Origin: Eutypella sp. D-1 | Lineage: Eukaryota > Ascomycota > Sordariomycetes > Xylariales > Diatrypaceae | Reading direction: 5' to 3' | Assembly: GCA_023313575.1 (NCBI GenBank) | Contig: JAJTTP010000017.1 | Coordinates: 310,001 to 374,000 of the forward strand | DNA length: 64,000 bases | In this document: one piece after another, positions 14,157 through 24,300 of the stretch | How positions within the stretch are numbered: position 1 is the stretch's first letter | Layout of the letters: every line of letters begins with the position of its first letter | Notes under the pieces: model-generated | The model's database searches: none | The model's input: only the letters and a program-made list of their open reading frames with translations | Told to the model about the DNA's origin: nothing | Position numbers and translations under genes: made by a program

Positions 14157-15776
14157 ACCATAATATGTAATATGGAATTGAAGATGGAGGGATCAGGTAT
14201 GGCGCAATCAGGTAGGGTTCTGGCGAGAAAGAAAAAAAAGGAGGATGACCGACCACTGTCAGCTCTTTATGATGTTTTAGTTTTAGTGAGTGAGCAAGTG
14301 GGTGTGGTTGGTGGTAGTGGTGGTAGTAGTGGTGGTGGTTCAAGGTTGGTTCGAGGTAGATAGGTAGATTCGAGTAGGTTCCTATGTGATGGCGCGCGGT
14401 GGTAACTGCACAGTACCTAGGTAACTACTGTTCTAGGTACAAGGGCAAGTATGTATGTACTAGTTACTCTCTTAATTAGTAAGCAAGTAATTCCTCCCCG
14501 TTCACGTATATGATTGTCATCCATAGAAGATCCATAGAAGACGGAACTTCAGACCGCGCTGACTGTCTGACTAACTGGTAACTAGGCAAGCCCAAACAGT
14601 TTAACTACATACATAGTAGGTCGGTAACCTTAATTACTTAATTACCACCCCTATATGTACTTAGGTAGGTAGTAGGCCTGGCAGCCTGGAGTTATTTATT
14701 CAAGGTATTGTTGTCGATGGCAGGATCGTTTGTCAGCGAATTTCGGAGGTAAAGTCTAAAAGGCTAGCCTAACCTAAGCTCTTCAGGGCTAGGTTTATGA
14801 GGTGTTTTAGTACTTAGTACAAAGTACGGAGTATGTGGTTCCCGTCCGCTCGTCTAGCGGTAAATGTGGGGTTCGCGGAAGCTTTCCCAAGTTTTCCTTA
14901 CCAATGGAAGCTGTCACCCATAACTCGCAGTCTGCATTGGCCTATATCGGAAGTACATGTACGACAGTGTTACCGTAACTTCTGTCGCAAAGTACTCCAC
15001 ACCAGCTCGGCCGGAGATACCGGCCTGCAGAATCGGCGGGGCACGGAGCACACGCATATAACATGGAAGTAGCGAACCTGCCTCTACTGGCTCTGCAACT
15101 AGCATAAGTTGACAGTTGGTCTCCGGCTTTTATGTAGAAGTAGATTAACGAACGCCACCCGGATAAATCGCACCTAGGCTGCCAGTTAGCCTTTCATCAG
15201 TTTATAAGTAGCTACCGCGGACCATGCAATGGCAGCTCTACCTGCGCCAGTATGTAGAACTTTACCGCCAATCACATTGGATAGGTCTAAGTACATACAG
15301 CTATTTTTCAATGCCAAGAATTTTGCCACAGGATGAGGCTACTCTAACAGCCCCTTTTTGTGCGGTATGACTCTTCTTCTTACATATATCAACAGAGAGA
15401 AAACTCTTCTTAGCCAAGCTAATAAGTGCCCGTAGTAGGAAGAGTCATCTCGTCTGAAGTAAGCAGTAGGCAGCATACCGACATAGGTAGGTACCTACTT
15501 GAATACGTAATAACCCCTACATGCCTAAGGAGGTATGTGTGTCGTATTTACCTACATAGTGCGTCACCCATACTGAGGAACTGAGGATCCGAGAGCACCA
15601 CATCTTACTAGCGGTCTATGGGGCACAATGCTACCCAATCGTAGACCGCCCCCTACGAGGATGCTGCAAGGGAATGCATAACGAGAACACTCCGCGATAG
15701 AGAGCAACGGTGCTTGACTTTAAAGGCTTGTAATTTCGCGATTGAAGCCGCACTACTCTACCAGCTGCCAAACTAC
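14157..15776. other. Intergenic, upstream of the ABC transporter
   Basis: This holds the 5' flank of the ABC transporter and the 3' flank of the hydrolase. There is a GGT/AGT-rich stretch at 14305-14340, short direct and inverted TAGGTA/TACCTA motifs (14400-14450, 14650-14670, 15480-15500) and no coding-like frame. Confidence 0.6.
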
Positions 15777-16834
15777 TTAATTGACATTCTGGAGGAACTT
15801 GACAACGGTGCTTGCCAGCCAAGCCTCCGCATCCGGCTCCTCGACTCTGTGGCCACCTCCGGGGATAGTCCCCGAGAGTTCACTGGCAATACCCGGCCGA
15901 CACAGCGTTGTCCAGTGCTTCACCAACGCGTTTTTGTCCAGCGATGCCGGCACGAACTCGTCCTGTGCGGAGTGCAAGATCAGAATGGGCTTGTCCACCC
16001 TCTGCCAGTAACCCCCGGCAATATCGTCCGGCAAATCGGGTGAGAAATAGTTATCTTCGCCACTGTTACCGGATCGTTAGCTCAGCTCTTCGTCCCCAAG
16101 TTCACGATCAATATTGTCTCGAAAGCGGCGTACTCTTCTGCACCAAGCGCATTCCAACGGTAGACTGAGATAGGGGTATCGTGGAAAGAAGCAGGCATAT
16201 GTTCCAATGGCATTCGCTCATGCCCTCTGCCGGCTGCGATAAGCTCTTTCGCGACCTTGATGCTCTCATCCAGTTTGTCACCCATCTCCAACAGAATTGC
16301 TCCTCGATCAGCGACGGGCCCTTGTAGTATGTAGGCATCCACCGGGGTTAAGTCCTTGTGTGCCGGGGAGGTGTATTCCATGATGTCCTGTATTTGTCAG
16401 CAGCCTTTAGGGAGGAAAATGGGAACGCTTTGTTTGAAAAGGGCATAACTGTAAGCAAACTTAACAGGGGGTAGCTTGTATACCTGACATCCTGTCGAGT
16501 GGCCGATGAGAACCACTCTCTGCTTCCCAATACTCTTTAAGTATCTGACCAGCGCCGAGATATCCTCTACATCATTTGCCAGTCGCGAGAACCCAAAGCC
16601 TAGAAACGAACTTCTCATAGTGAACTCGAAGACGGAGTAGCTGAGTTCCGGGAAGCTCTCCAAATGCTTCCCTATAGCTCGGGGGTAGGGGACCGTGTGA
16701 GGGCCGTCACCTAGCCCTCCGATGAAAACCAGGGCATTTTTCGCGTCCTTGAGGCCCGTTTCGTATGCCCTGGCATGCGGGGTGGGGGATTCAAACGGAT
16801 GCACAACGGTTGGAAAAGTCTGGGATGCTGTCAT
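15777..16834 (-). CDS. DUF1749-family alpha/beta hydrolase
   Basis: Serine hydrolase of the fungal DUF1749 family, the family that, as I recall, includes the siderophore esterase SidJ of Aspergillus fumigatus. Exons: 16484-16834, 16134-16387 and 15777-16062 (891 nt, 296 aa, normal for the family). The oxyanion-side motif FIGGLGDG is near residue 40. The nucleophile elbow GHSTGCQD spans the first splice junction. The acid lies in LILHSAQDEFVP and the catalytic His in IPGGGHRVEEP near the C-terminus, so the triad is complete. The second intron uses a GTACGC donor and has a good branch site (GCTAAC). That donor was chosen because it is the only one restoring phase into the NYFSPDLPDD segment. 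The gene sits upstream of an ABC transporter on the same strand, but there is no NRPS or acyltransferase here, so a siderophore role is only a possibility. The substrate is unknown. Confidence 0.85.
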
Positions 16835-17198
16835 TTTTTTGTAAAGAGGAATCCTCGCCTATTTTAAGAACTTTGGAAAATATAGGAAACCTTATCGAGT
16901 AGATACTGCTTGACTGTCTTTTCCCAGGTGCCATATATGGGAGGGCGAACGGGGTAATACAGACATACAGGTATGTAAGGTGGGGGTGGGGAAGTTACAT
17001 TTGCCAAGACATAATTCCTAGCCTAACTTCCCTATTGTACATTGTGTTAACTAACTTTTAGCACACACATTCCTCACAATCTAGAACTCTTTAGGGATTT
17101 CATCATCACAGTAATTCTAGGACCTTGACTGCATTACCAGCTCTACAGCCCAGATACATCAGCTTGATGGGTGTTTTTGGAGATGAGACGATTCGAAG
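16835..17198. other. Divergent promoter region, DUF1749 / TTI1
   Basis: A 364-bp spacer between two head-to-head genes. It must hold both promoters. I see pyrimidine-rich stretches but no clear TATA element. Confidence 0.6.
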
Positions 17199-20100
17199 AT
17201 GGCTAGTGACTCATCTACCCCCCGAAACGAATTCTTCCGACAGCTAAAACCCAAATGTATCAGCATCAACGACCTTGCAGTTCGCTCTGCCGACAAGAAG
17301 GCAAGCGCCAAGGACTTGATCAGGGTGACAGAAGAGCTTTCCACCATCATAGAGGCACAGATCGCGAAGGACCCCTCGGTTCTGGATGAGAAGCTGGCCG
17401 ACTATGTTTTCTTTCCTCTTTCCAACATATTGCGCAATCAGCCGGAGTATCCCATCCGGCTAACCGAACTCACCATCAAGTGCATGCGGAATCTTGTTCA
17501 ACATGGATGGAAGAGCAAGATCCCTGTTGAACTTTCGCAGCAGCTTCTCATCCTGCTAACCTTCATCATCGGCGGAGTCCCGGGTCGGGAGAGAAAGGAT
17601 CCAGTCCCCGAGGAAACCGAGTTAGAAGCCTTCAAAGCGTTAGGTGCGCTCGTGAAGTCTACTGGCTCGTCGTCAGCAGGGGCAGCAGCGTTGGTTGACG
17701 CAAAAGCAATCCCAGCTCTAGGCCATGCCATTAGTGTCCTTTTGGATGGTATCACTGATGGTCGAACACACGAGATCCAGCTCGAGGCACTCTTGACCCT
17801 GGATTCCCTCCTTGAAGCCATAAAGGACCGGTCAGCATTGGCCACATTCTTGCCTGGTATATTATCGTCACTCAGCAAACTTCTTACTCCGCCTCAAGCT
17901 CTAAAGACCCGGAGGGTAGTTCTCATAAGGGGCATCAGTGCAGTCAAAGATGTACTAGTGAAGGTCTTGGGCGACATTCACACGATGACTATCTTGAAGG
18001 AGCAGGAAGATCTTAAAACTGATGATGCTGCTAGCAGTGAGGACAATAAGGTCTTGACACCTTCATGGCTGAAGGCGACAACCGCTAAAGTCAAACTCGC
18101 ACTTGCGTCCATTCTGAAATTACGCACACATGACTCTGATGATGTCCGATCTGCGCTACGGAGACTCTGCATCGCCTTGCTAGATGAGTGCCATCGCTCC
18201 CTCGCAGAGTCTACGTCGATTCTAGTAGAGACTGCAATCATTCTGAGTGGTGAACACGACGAGAAAGCATCCGTTTTTGAGACGAGCTTGACCGACCTAG
18301 CGAGGGTATACCCAGAACTTGGGGACACCATCAAAAACACTGTCTATAACTGGGTCACAAGCTTGCCTCGACTTGTTCAGGCAAGTGAGGAAAAGACCAA
18401 GCAACAAGCAATTCAAAACCTCTCAAAGGGACTCTACTTTGTCAATGATCTTCAGCTAGACTCCTCGACCCTCGAAAATACGATTTCTGCGTCTCTCAGG
18501 GACAGCAGTACCGCACTTCTGCTCGGTTCGAAGCCTGGAGTACTCTCTGAACTTCCTTCAAATCCGCTTGAGCTAAATACAACGGATATGACCACCACAA
18601 CCGAATCTACAATATTCCAGCCTATTTTAATGGCTCAGGACAATGAAAAACCCACCCGCGCCTCTATCGTCAATTTGATCTCAAAAATAGGGGGTGCTTC
18701 ACAACAGAGCAGGCTGGCAAACGAAATGCTTGATTACACTCGCGAATCCACTGGGCCTAGCCAAGTCGCTTCGTATTGGCTCGCATTCGAGCTTGTCAAG
18801 TCAATACACGCACTATCATCAGAGGTAGACATGTTCGTCAATTTTGCTTCGGGAGCGGGCACCCCAGATGACTCTGAGTCGACTTTCCATGAAATATACT
18901 CAATCGCGGTTTCCATACTGGACACTCAGGCTGAGGCAGATGAGGTAGACTGGCGACTACACGCACTGGCTTTGGAGGTGCTTACGTTCACTGCTTCGAG
19001 ATTGCGGGTCGACTTCCGCGCGGAACTCATCGATGTTCTATATCCCGTTACGACATTCTTAGGCTCAAGCAATTCCCAGGTAAGGAGCCATGCGATTGTT
19101 ACTCTTAATAATATGGCATCATCCTGTGGATACTCGAATGTTACGGAGTTGGTAATCGACAATGTTGACTACATGGTCAACTCCGTATCTCTGCGATTAA
19201 ATACGTTCGACATATCGCCGGCATCGACCCAAGTATTACGGATGATGATCAAGCTTACCGGTCCGAAGTTGATACCATATCTTGACGACGTCGTAGCTGC
19301 CATCTTTGCAGCTCTTGATAACTACCATGGGTACACATCCTTCGTGGAGAGCTTATTTAGTGTACTGATTGAAGTAGTACACCAAGGCGCTAGCTCCGAC
19401 TCCTTACTCCTTGAGGAAGTCAAGGCTTCTAAAATTGACCACAAAAAACTGATGCCTCAGACCAGCTCCAAGGAACTACTCGATATCTTGAGCAAACGTT
19501 TAGATAGAAGGAAAAGGTTAAGGGAAGATCTGGAGCACGAAGATGGAGGGCACTATCCCGAGCGTCCGTGGAAAGCCACCAAGACGGCAGGTGAGCTCCT
19601 TGACGAAGCGGAGCAGGAGCCTGACGACGAGCAAGAACACCACGATGCAGCAGTTGAAAAGCAGCCACCACCTAAAACGCCAACCTTCCAGTTACTTTCA
19701 CGCATAACGAACCTCACACAACACTACCTCACTTCTCCAAGTCCGGGCTTACGGAAGGCTTTGCTTGATCTCTTGTCCATCGTCTGTCCAGCCTTGTCGC
19801 CTGACGAGGAAGCGTTTCTGCCGTTGGTGAACTCAATATGGCCGGTCTTAATTGAAAGGCTGTATGATCCAGAAATTTTCGTCGTCGTTTCCGCCTGCAA
19901 AGCTCTATCCACGTTGTGTCAGAGTGCTGGCGACTTTCTCAGTACTCGAATCAAGACCGAATGGTGGGACGGCTTGGGAAAGTGGTGCGCGAGAGCCAAG
20001 GCAGAGGCTGCACAGCTGAAAAGAAATCCAAAGGCCAAATCCAACGAGGGTGGTATCGTGCTACCAGCCCAAACGGCGCAAGGAACACGGCCAATCACAA

Positions 20101-20393
20101 CCGTCGCCACTAAGTCGAATGTAGGGTTAGGGAAGTTTACTCAGGCTGCACAAGCCTGGGAAGCGGCTCAAAACCTCCTGGTCTCAATTTCGACATTTGT
20201 GCGCATCGACGATGCGATCTTCGATCAAATTCTCGACCTACTAGCCGACATTTTAGTCTCAAATCCTGAAGCCAGGTCTGCTTTAGAAGCCATTGATGCT
20301 GATGCCGTGTGGCTTCACATGTACGAACAAGGGGCAATTGAGCCGCCGAAACAGCCCTTTATGGCAGAAGCGAGCTTTGTGAAATTATTCTGA
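17199..20393 (+). CDS. tti1: TTI1, HEAT-repeat subunit of the TTT complex
   Basis: Single-exon gene of 1064 aa, the usual length for TELO2-interacting protein 1. With Tel2 and Tti2 it forms the TTT co-chaperone that works with Hsp90 to mature PI3K-related kinases (TOR, ATM, ATR, DNA-PK type). The N-terminal block (FFRQLKPKCISIN, then the LADYVFFPLSNILRNQ segment) is the family's conserved opening. The rest is alpha-solenoid made of HEAT-like helices. An acidic, Gln/Glu-rich insert lies at about 795-830 and is followed by the conserved C-terminal HEAT block (LVNSIWPVLIERLYDPEIFVV). The protein ends in DAVWLHMYEQGAIEPP. The start at 17199 follows an in-frame purine-rich leader and matches the beginning of the conserved region. 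It is convergent with the Clr5 gene downstream. Confidence 0.92.
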   Translation: MASDSSTPRNEFFRQLKPKCISINDLAVRSADKKASAKDLIRVTEELSTIIEAQIAKDPSVLDEKLADYVFFPLSNILRNQPEYPIRLTELTIKCMRNLVQHGWKSKIPVELSQQLLILLTFIIGGVPGRERKDPVPEETELEAFKALGALVKSTGSSSAGAAALVDAKAIPALGHAISVLLDGITDGRTHEIQLEALLTLDSLLEAIKDRSALATFLPGILSSLSKLLTPPQALKTRRVVLIRGISAVKDVLVKVLGDIHTMTILKEQEDLKTDDAASSEDNKVLTPSWLKATTAKVKLALASILKLRTHDSDDVRSALRRLCIALLDECHRSLAESTSILVETAIILSGEHDEKASVFETSLTDLARVYPELGDTIKNTVYNWVTSLPRLVQASEEKTKQQAIQNLSKGLYFVNDLQLDSSTLENTISASLRDSSTALLLGSKPGVLSELPSNPLELNTTDMTTTTESTIFQPILMAQDNEKPTRASIVNLISKIGGASQQSRLANEMLDYTRESTGPSQVASYWLAFELVKSIHALSSEVDMFVNFASGAGTPDDSESTFHEIYSIAVSILDTQAEADEVDWRLHALALEVLTFTASRLRVDFRAELIDVLYPVTTFLGSSNSQVRSHAIVTLNNMASSCGYSNVTELVIDNVDYMVNSVSLRLNTFDISPASTQVLRMMIKLTGPKLIPYLDDVVAAIFAALDNYHGYTSFVESLFSVLIEVVHQGASSDSLLLEEVKASKIDHKKLMPQTSSKELLDILSKRLDRRKRLREDLEHEDGGHYPERPWKATKTAGELLDEAEQEPDDEQEHHDAAVEKQPPPKTPTFQLLSRITNLTQHYLTSPSPGLRKALLDLLSIVCPALSPDEEAFLPLVNSIWPVLIERLYDPEIFVVVSACKALSTLCQSAGDFLSTRIKTEWWDGLGKWCARAKAEAAQLKRNPKAKSNEGGIVLPAQTAQGTRPITTVATKSNVGLGKFTQAAQAWEAAQNLLVSISTFVRIDDAIFDQILDLLADILVSNPEARSALEAIDADAVWLHMYEQGAIEPPKQPFMAEASFVKLF

Positions 20394-20429
20394 TGTAGTC
20401 GGATATTGTCCGTCATACAACTCTGCCAT

Positions 20430-20723
20430 TTACGCAGTGAAGCTAATCCATGAGGATTCTGGTGTACTCTGTGTATAGTGTTCGCCTCCTGGTTGCACCA
20501 AAACAAACCATTGGCTCAGTTCCTCCGAAAGAAAGTCGGAATCAGTCTGCCGGCCTAGTCCCCATGTTGGGATCTCCCCGATATTATCGCCGACTCTAAA
20601 ACAACATAATGAAAGGATAGTCAGAACGTCTCCTGTCTCAGCCTCTCCAGAATAGTACTCAAGTTGGTACCAAACTCTGCCGCAAATAACCTGGTATAGC
20701 GAGCGTCGTGTCTGAAGTACCAA
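20430..20723 (-). CDS. Uncertain small open frame between TTI1 and Clr5 gene
   Basis: A 97-codon frame lying antisense to the 3' flank of TTI1. Its second half (DFLSEELSQWFVLVQPGG and onward) reads more like protein than its surroundings, and a plausible 3' splice site (TTGTTTTAG) lies inside it near 20600. I do not recognise a family. It might be an exon of an unresolved gene, a continuation of the Clr5 locus, or chance. Low confidence. Confidence 0.22.
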   Translation of the reverse strand: MVLQTRRSLYQVICGRVWYQLEYYSGEAETGDVLTILSLCCFRVGDNIGEIPTWGLGRQTDSDFLSEELSQWFVLVQPGGEHYTQSTPESSWISFTA

Positions 20724-20881
20724 TACCCTAGGAGACCGAAAACCCCAAACCCCTATTCTCTCGAGCCGTGATCAACGAATGAACCAACCACAACCCCCAA
20801 TCCCCTCAACCAGCCGGGCTCGCCTCGAATGAAGGCGTGTGCCAGATTCACCCTAGCGCGACATCATCGCGACGCAGGCGA

Positions 20882-21364
20882 TCAGGCGTATCCACTCGAA
20901 CTTCCGGAAGCATGCCCGGTCTTGCTTGACCCCCCCTTCGATGACTTGTCCGACTTAGATTTGGATTGGCTGCTCGAAGAACTACCCTCGACCGGATGCT
21001 TGCAGTTTTTCTTGACATTCCACTTCTTGAAGTGAGACTTATACATCTTGTCGCTAGTTAAGTTAGCGGCCCGTGATGTCTCCAAGCAATATCATATATG
21101 TGAAGGAAGCCTACGTTGCGAAGAAGTGATATTCTTGCTCCATGATTTGCTTCAGTTCTCGGAGCTTTTTGTTCTATACCTTCAAAGTCAGCAAGATATC
21201 GACACGGGGTAGCCCAGGCATCGTCTCGCTGTGCCTGTCAGGGACATGCCAAGCAAGAGGCTTTGAACACTGACCTGGTAGAAATAGAGGTTCGTGATAA
21301 TTTCACGATGTGCCTCCCATCCTTCAGCTGTAGCCCACCCATACTCGCTCACTGTTGCGGACAT
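20882..21364 (-). CDS. Small Clr5-domain protein
   Basis: Reconstructed from three exons: 21275-21364, 21115-21173 and 20882-21053 (321 nt, 106 aa). The introns are GT-AG, 101 and 61 nt. The second ends in a GCTAAC branch site followed by TTAACTAG. The spliced N-terminus carries the Clr5 domain signature: a WEAHREIITNLYF helix, then LRELKQIMEQEYHF, then ATDKMYKSHFKKWNVKKN. This matches the pattern of a Trp-anchored first helix, a hydrophobic second helix and a YK..F..W...KN ending. The remaining 45 residues are Ser/Lys-rich and disordered. Clr5 is named after a fission-yeast silencing factor, and most fungal members are uncharacterised and much longer. This one is essentially only the domain with a tail. 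The start at 21364 has a good context (CACC before ATG). Confidence 0.75.
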
Positions 21365-24300
21365 GGTGCTATTTGGTGCGTATAGAGGCGTTGTCTGAAT
21401 CGAACGGCTTATGATCAAGTAGCAGTCTTGGAGTCTCGGAGCTGGCTGGTTCTTGAGCGTTTGCTGAGTATCAACTTCGATCAATGATGGAAGGCAGTGC
21501 CATAATTTATATACATGCAATTTCCAGCCTCGTCAGCTGTGTTCTTTATCTCGATATTCCATCAGGGGAAAGCGTACAAGGAAGCTCGCTAATATTAGTG
21601 GAGTACAGTACCAGCCGTTCGGGTTTCAATGATGCTCACCTACCGGACGCAAACTCAGAAGTGCCATACATTTCGGCCCGGGTCATATGAAAGTGTCTTG
21701 GACTGAAAACGAGTACGGCCGAAGTCCTCATCCACCACCCCGTCGTATCTACATAGTATAATCCTAGCTCCCTATGAGCCCATGTTATTATTAATACACA
21801 CACCCCGCTACATGAGACTTTATGTCCAAGGTCGGCCATCTCTGACACTGTTTTAAACTTCTTCGATTTTGGCAGCCCCCAAAAATGGCGCGGAAGGATT
21901 CGCGGATCAGTTATGGGCAATCAAAGCTTATTAGGAAGACGGCTAATCGCTGTTTGCCACCAACAAGTGCCTACCCTCATCTTTGACAGTGATCATAAAG
22001 TCGCGACCTCCGTTATGTGTTACAGAATATTTACATTCCAGATAAGTGGTTGTTGTTTGTCTATGCTCTGACGTGGCCTGGCATTTCCATCTGCGCCGCA
22101 TGGCTGCCTCTGGGGCCTTCATAGCCTCATTTGACTAAAAGCATGCTGGCCGCTACTTCAGGACTTATTCGATGCTACCTTCGTCAACATAAAGAAATAG
22201 CTTGTAAATTCTGGACGCGACAGTACCGGCCTTCTAATAACGTATCATAATATCTCTTGAATGCCCGATTAGGTAATAGACATGATTCCCAAAGGCTAAC
22301 GCGCTGAAGTTACAATAACCTCTTAACGCCCCTTCTTAACACACCGAGAAAAAATGTTGGCTCTAGCAGCAGACCCATCGAAGGAAAACATCACGAAATG
22401 TTGACAAGCGACGTCGCGAGGCTCATCGCGGGGAAAGGTAACCACGTGCAGGCCTCATCCCAAGCCCGCCCGATAACACATCGTCCCCGAACAGCCGAGA
22501 AGTGCAGAGCTATCTCTCGGTCCCTACAGCTCTGAACATAAGACGTGAGAGTCACCTCCTACAGGCCACCCCTGGTTCAAGGTCGCCATCATCTACTACT
22601 CGGGCCGCAAACAAGTAGCAGCATCTGTGGGGACGCCCCATAGGGTTGAGATTATAGAAAACCCATGTGCTGGCTGTTGGCTGCTGGCCGGCAAGGCTGC
22701 CGACCAAGAAAGCGGTGTAGCTTCTGTTCTGTAAGACTCGACGTCCACATGATCCTAGCTATGTCAACAAACGATGATCCGCGGTTCTCTACTTTGGTGC
22801 AAGACCGGACCCCAAGCTGCTCGACGATGAAGAACAAGACACGGCGAGCAGGGCCCACCGTGTATTATTAGACTCCGAACCATCTCATCCGGACAAAAGG
22901 GCACTTTCCGTGGATCGTCGTCGCCTCGCACATGGCCCCCAGCTGCGGGTTGGCAAACAACTCACTCTTGTTCAGCTGAGTATGGGTCGTCGGTGCCCAA
23001 GGCTTACTACGATCGGTATTCGATTCGAGCCTGTCTGGGCAGACTCATGTTCACCGTTGATGTCGTCGAGGTAGCCAACCGTTGTGCCCTGCCATCGCTT
23101 GTCTCTAGCTGCATCCTCCCCGGGATAGCGGGTCAACTAGGGCTGCTACCTGAAGGCCGTTAGAGACAGTCTCCATATCGCTTTCCTGTTAACCGTGAAC
23201 TTCCACCGAGATGACAACTCAGATCTCTAGATCTTCATACATGGAAATCGCCTCATCACGGCCCTAGCCGTCACGCAATTCTAGCCAGCCTTCGACGAGC
23301 GGCCAACTCCAGCTACAGCTACATACTAAGCTCTCGATACAACCGATAGCTAGACCCCCTTCCAGCATATAGTGACATGTCAGATAAACATTATCTACTA
23401 CCCATAACTATGCTACACCAGCCTTCTGGACGCTATTCATTCCCATTCCGGCATAATGATGCTATCGTCGAGCTGGACTGGCACGAATCGAGACCCAGGG
23501 CACGTCGTATTCGATGTACTTCACGTTACAACGCGTTGCTGATCGCCTCTAGACTCATCTTTCCGAATACGGCATCCACCATTTCCTATAGGTGGCTGGC
23601 TGGTTAACTGCCTGACTCCCAGCTCTCAAGAGTCTTTAATTCTACACAGTGCCCATCTCTCTTTATTTTTAGTGCTTACCTCTCGCTAGAGGCGCGCCAG
23701 CTCACGTGGTATCGTTGACAGCTGTGGACCGCCTTCCTCATGGCATACCTATAGCGGACATTATTAAGAGGGTGGGTTGTAGCCACTCTACATGGCACAG
23801 CTCGTGGTAGCGTCGATGGCCCGCGAAGGATACCGCATCCCGTAGTCTGGGGAGGGGAAATGGGACGCTATGCCGACTCTCCATCAGAAGCTTATATCCG
23901 ACATACGCGCTGTACAGTAATCCATTGGCCAAGACGTCGCAAGAGCCGAGGGGAATGTTTACGTCAGAAGCTGGTGGCTAGCCAAGCAGCGCTGATTAGA
24001 GAAGTGATAGCCTGGCGGATAACATGGGGGCGTCGAAGACAGATCTTGTATGGTGTTTATCTGCCAGCCGACCCGCTTCATCAATGTAGCCCAAGAAATC
24101 ATATGGATCACGAGCGTAGTCCACTCATATACCTAGCTGGCCGATCAGATGTGACTACATATTCTATGCTGGTTGTCTAAGACAGCCCGCTGCTGACTTG
24201 GACGTCGCCTATGTGGAGAGAATAAGGGGGGCTGGTGATCACCACAACCTAGAAGGGATCAGATAATTCTCTATGTGGTAGCAGAGAAGCGTAGAGTCCC

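Noticed and set aside
14825..14870. Resemblance to part of 5S rRNA (CCCGTCCGCTC)
   Set aside because: Only an 11-nt match. The flanking 5S sequence and structure are absent.
16785..16800. Possible tRNA B-box on the minus strand (GTTTGAATCCC)
   Set aside because: It lies inside the DUF1749 coding exon, and no matching A-box or acceptor stem is seen.
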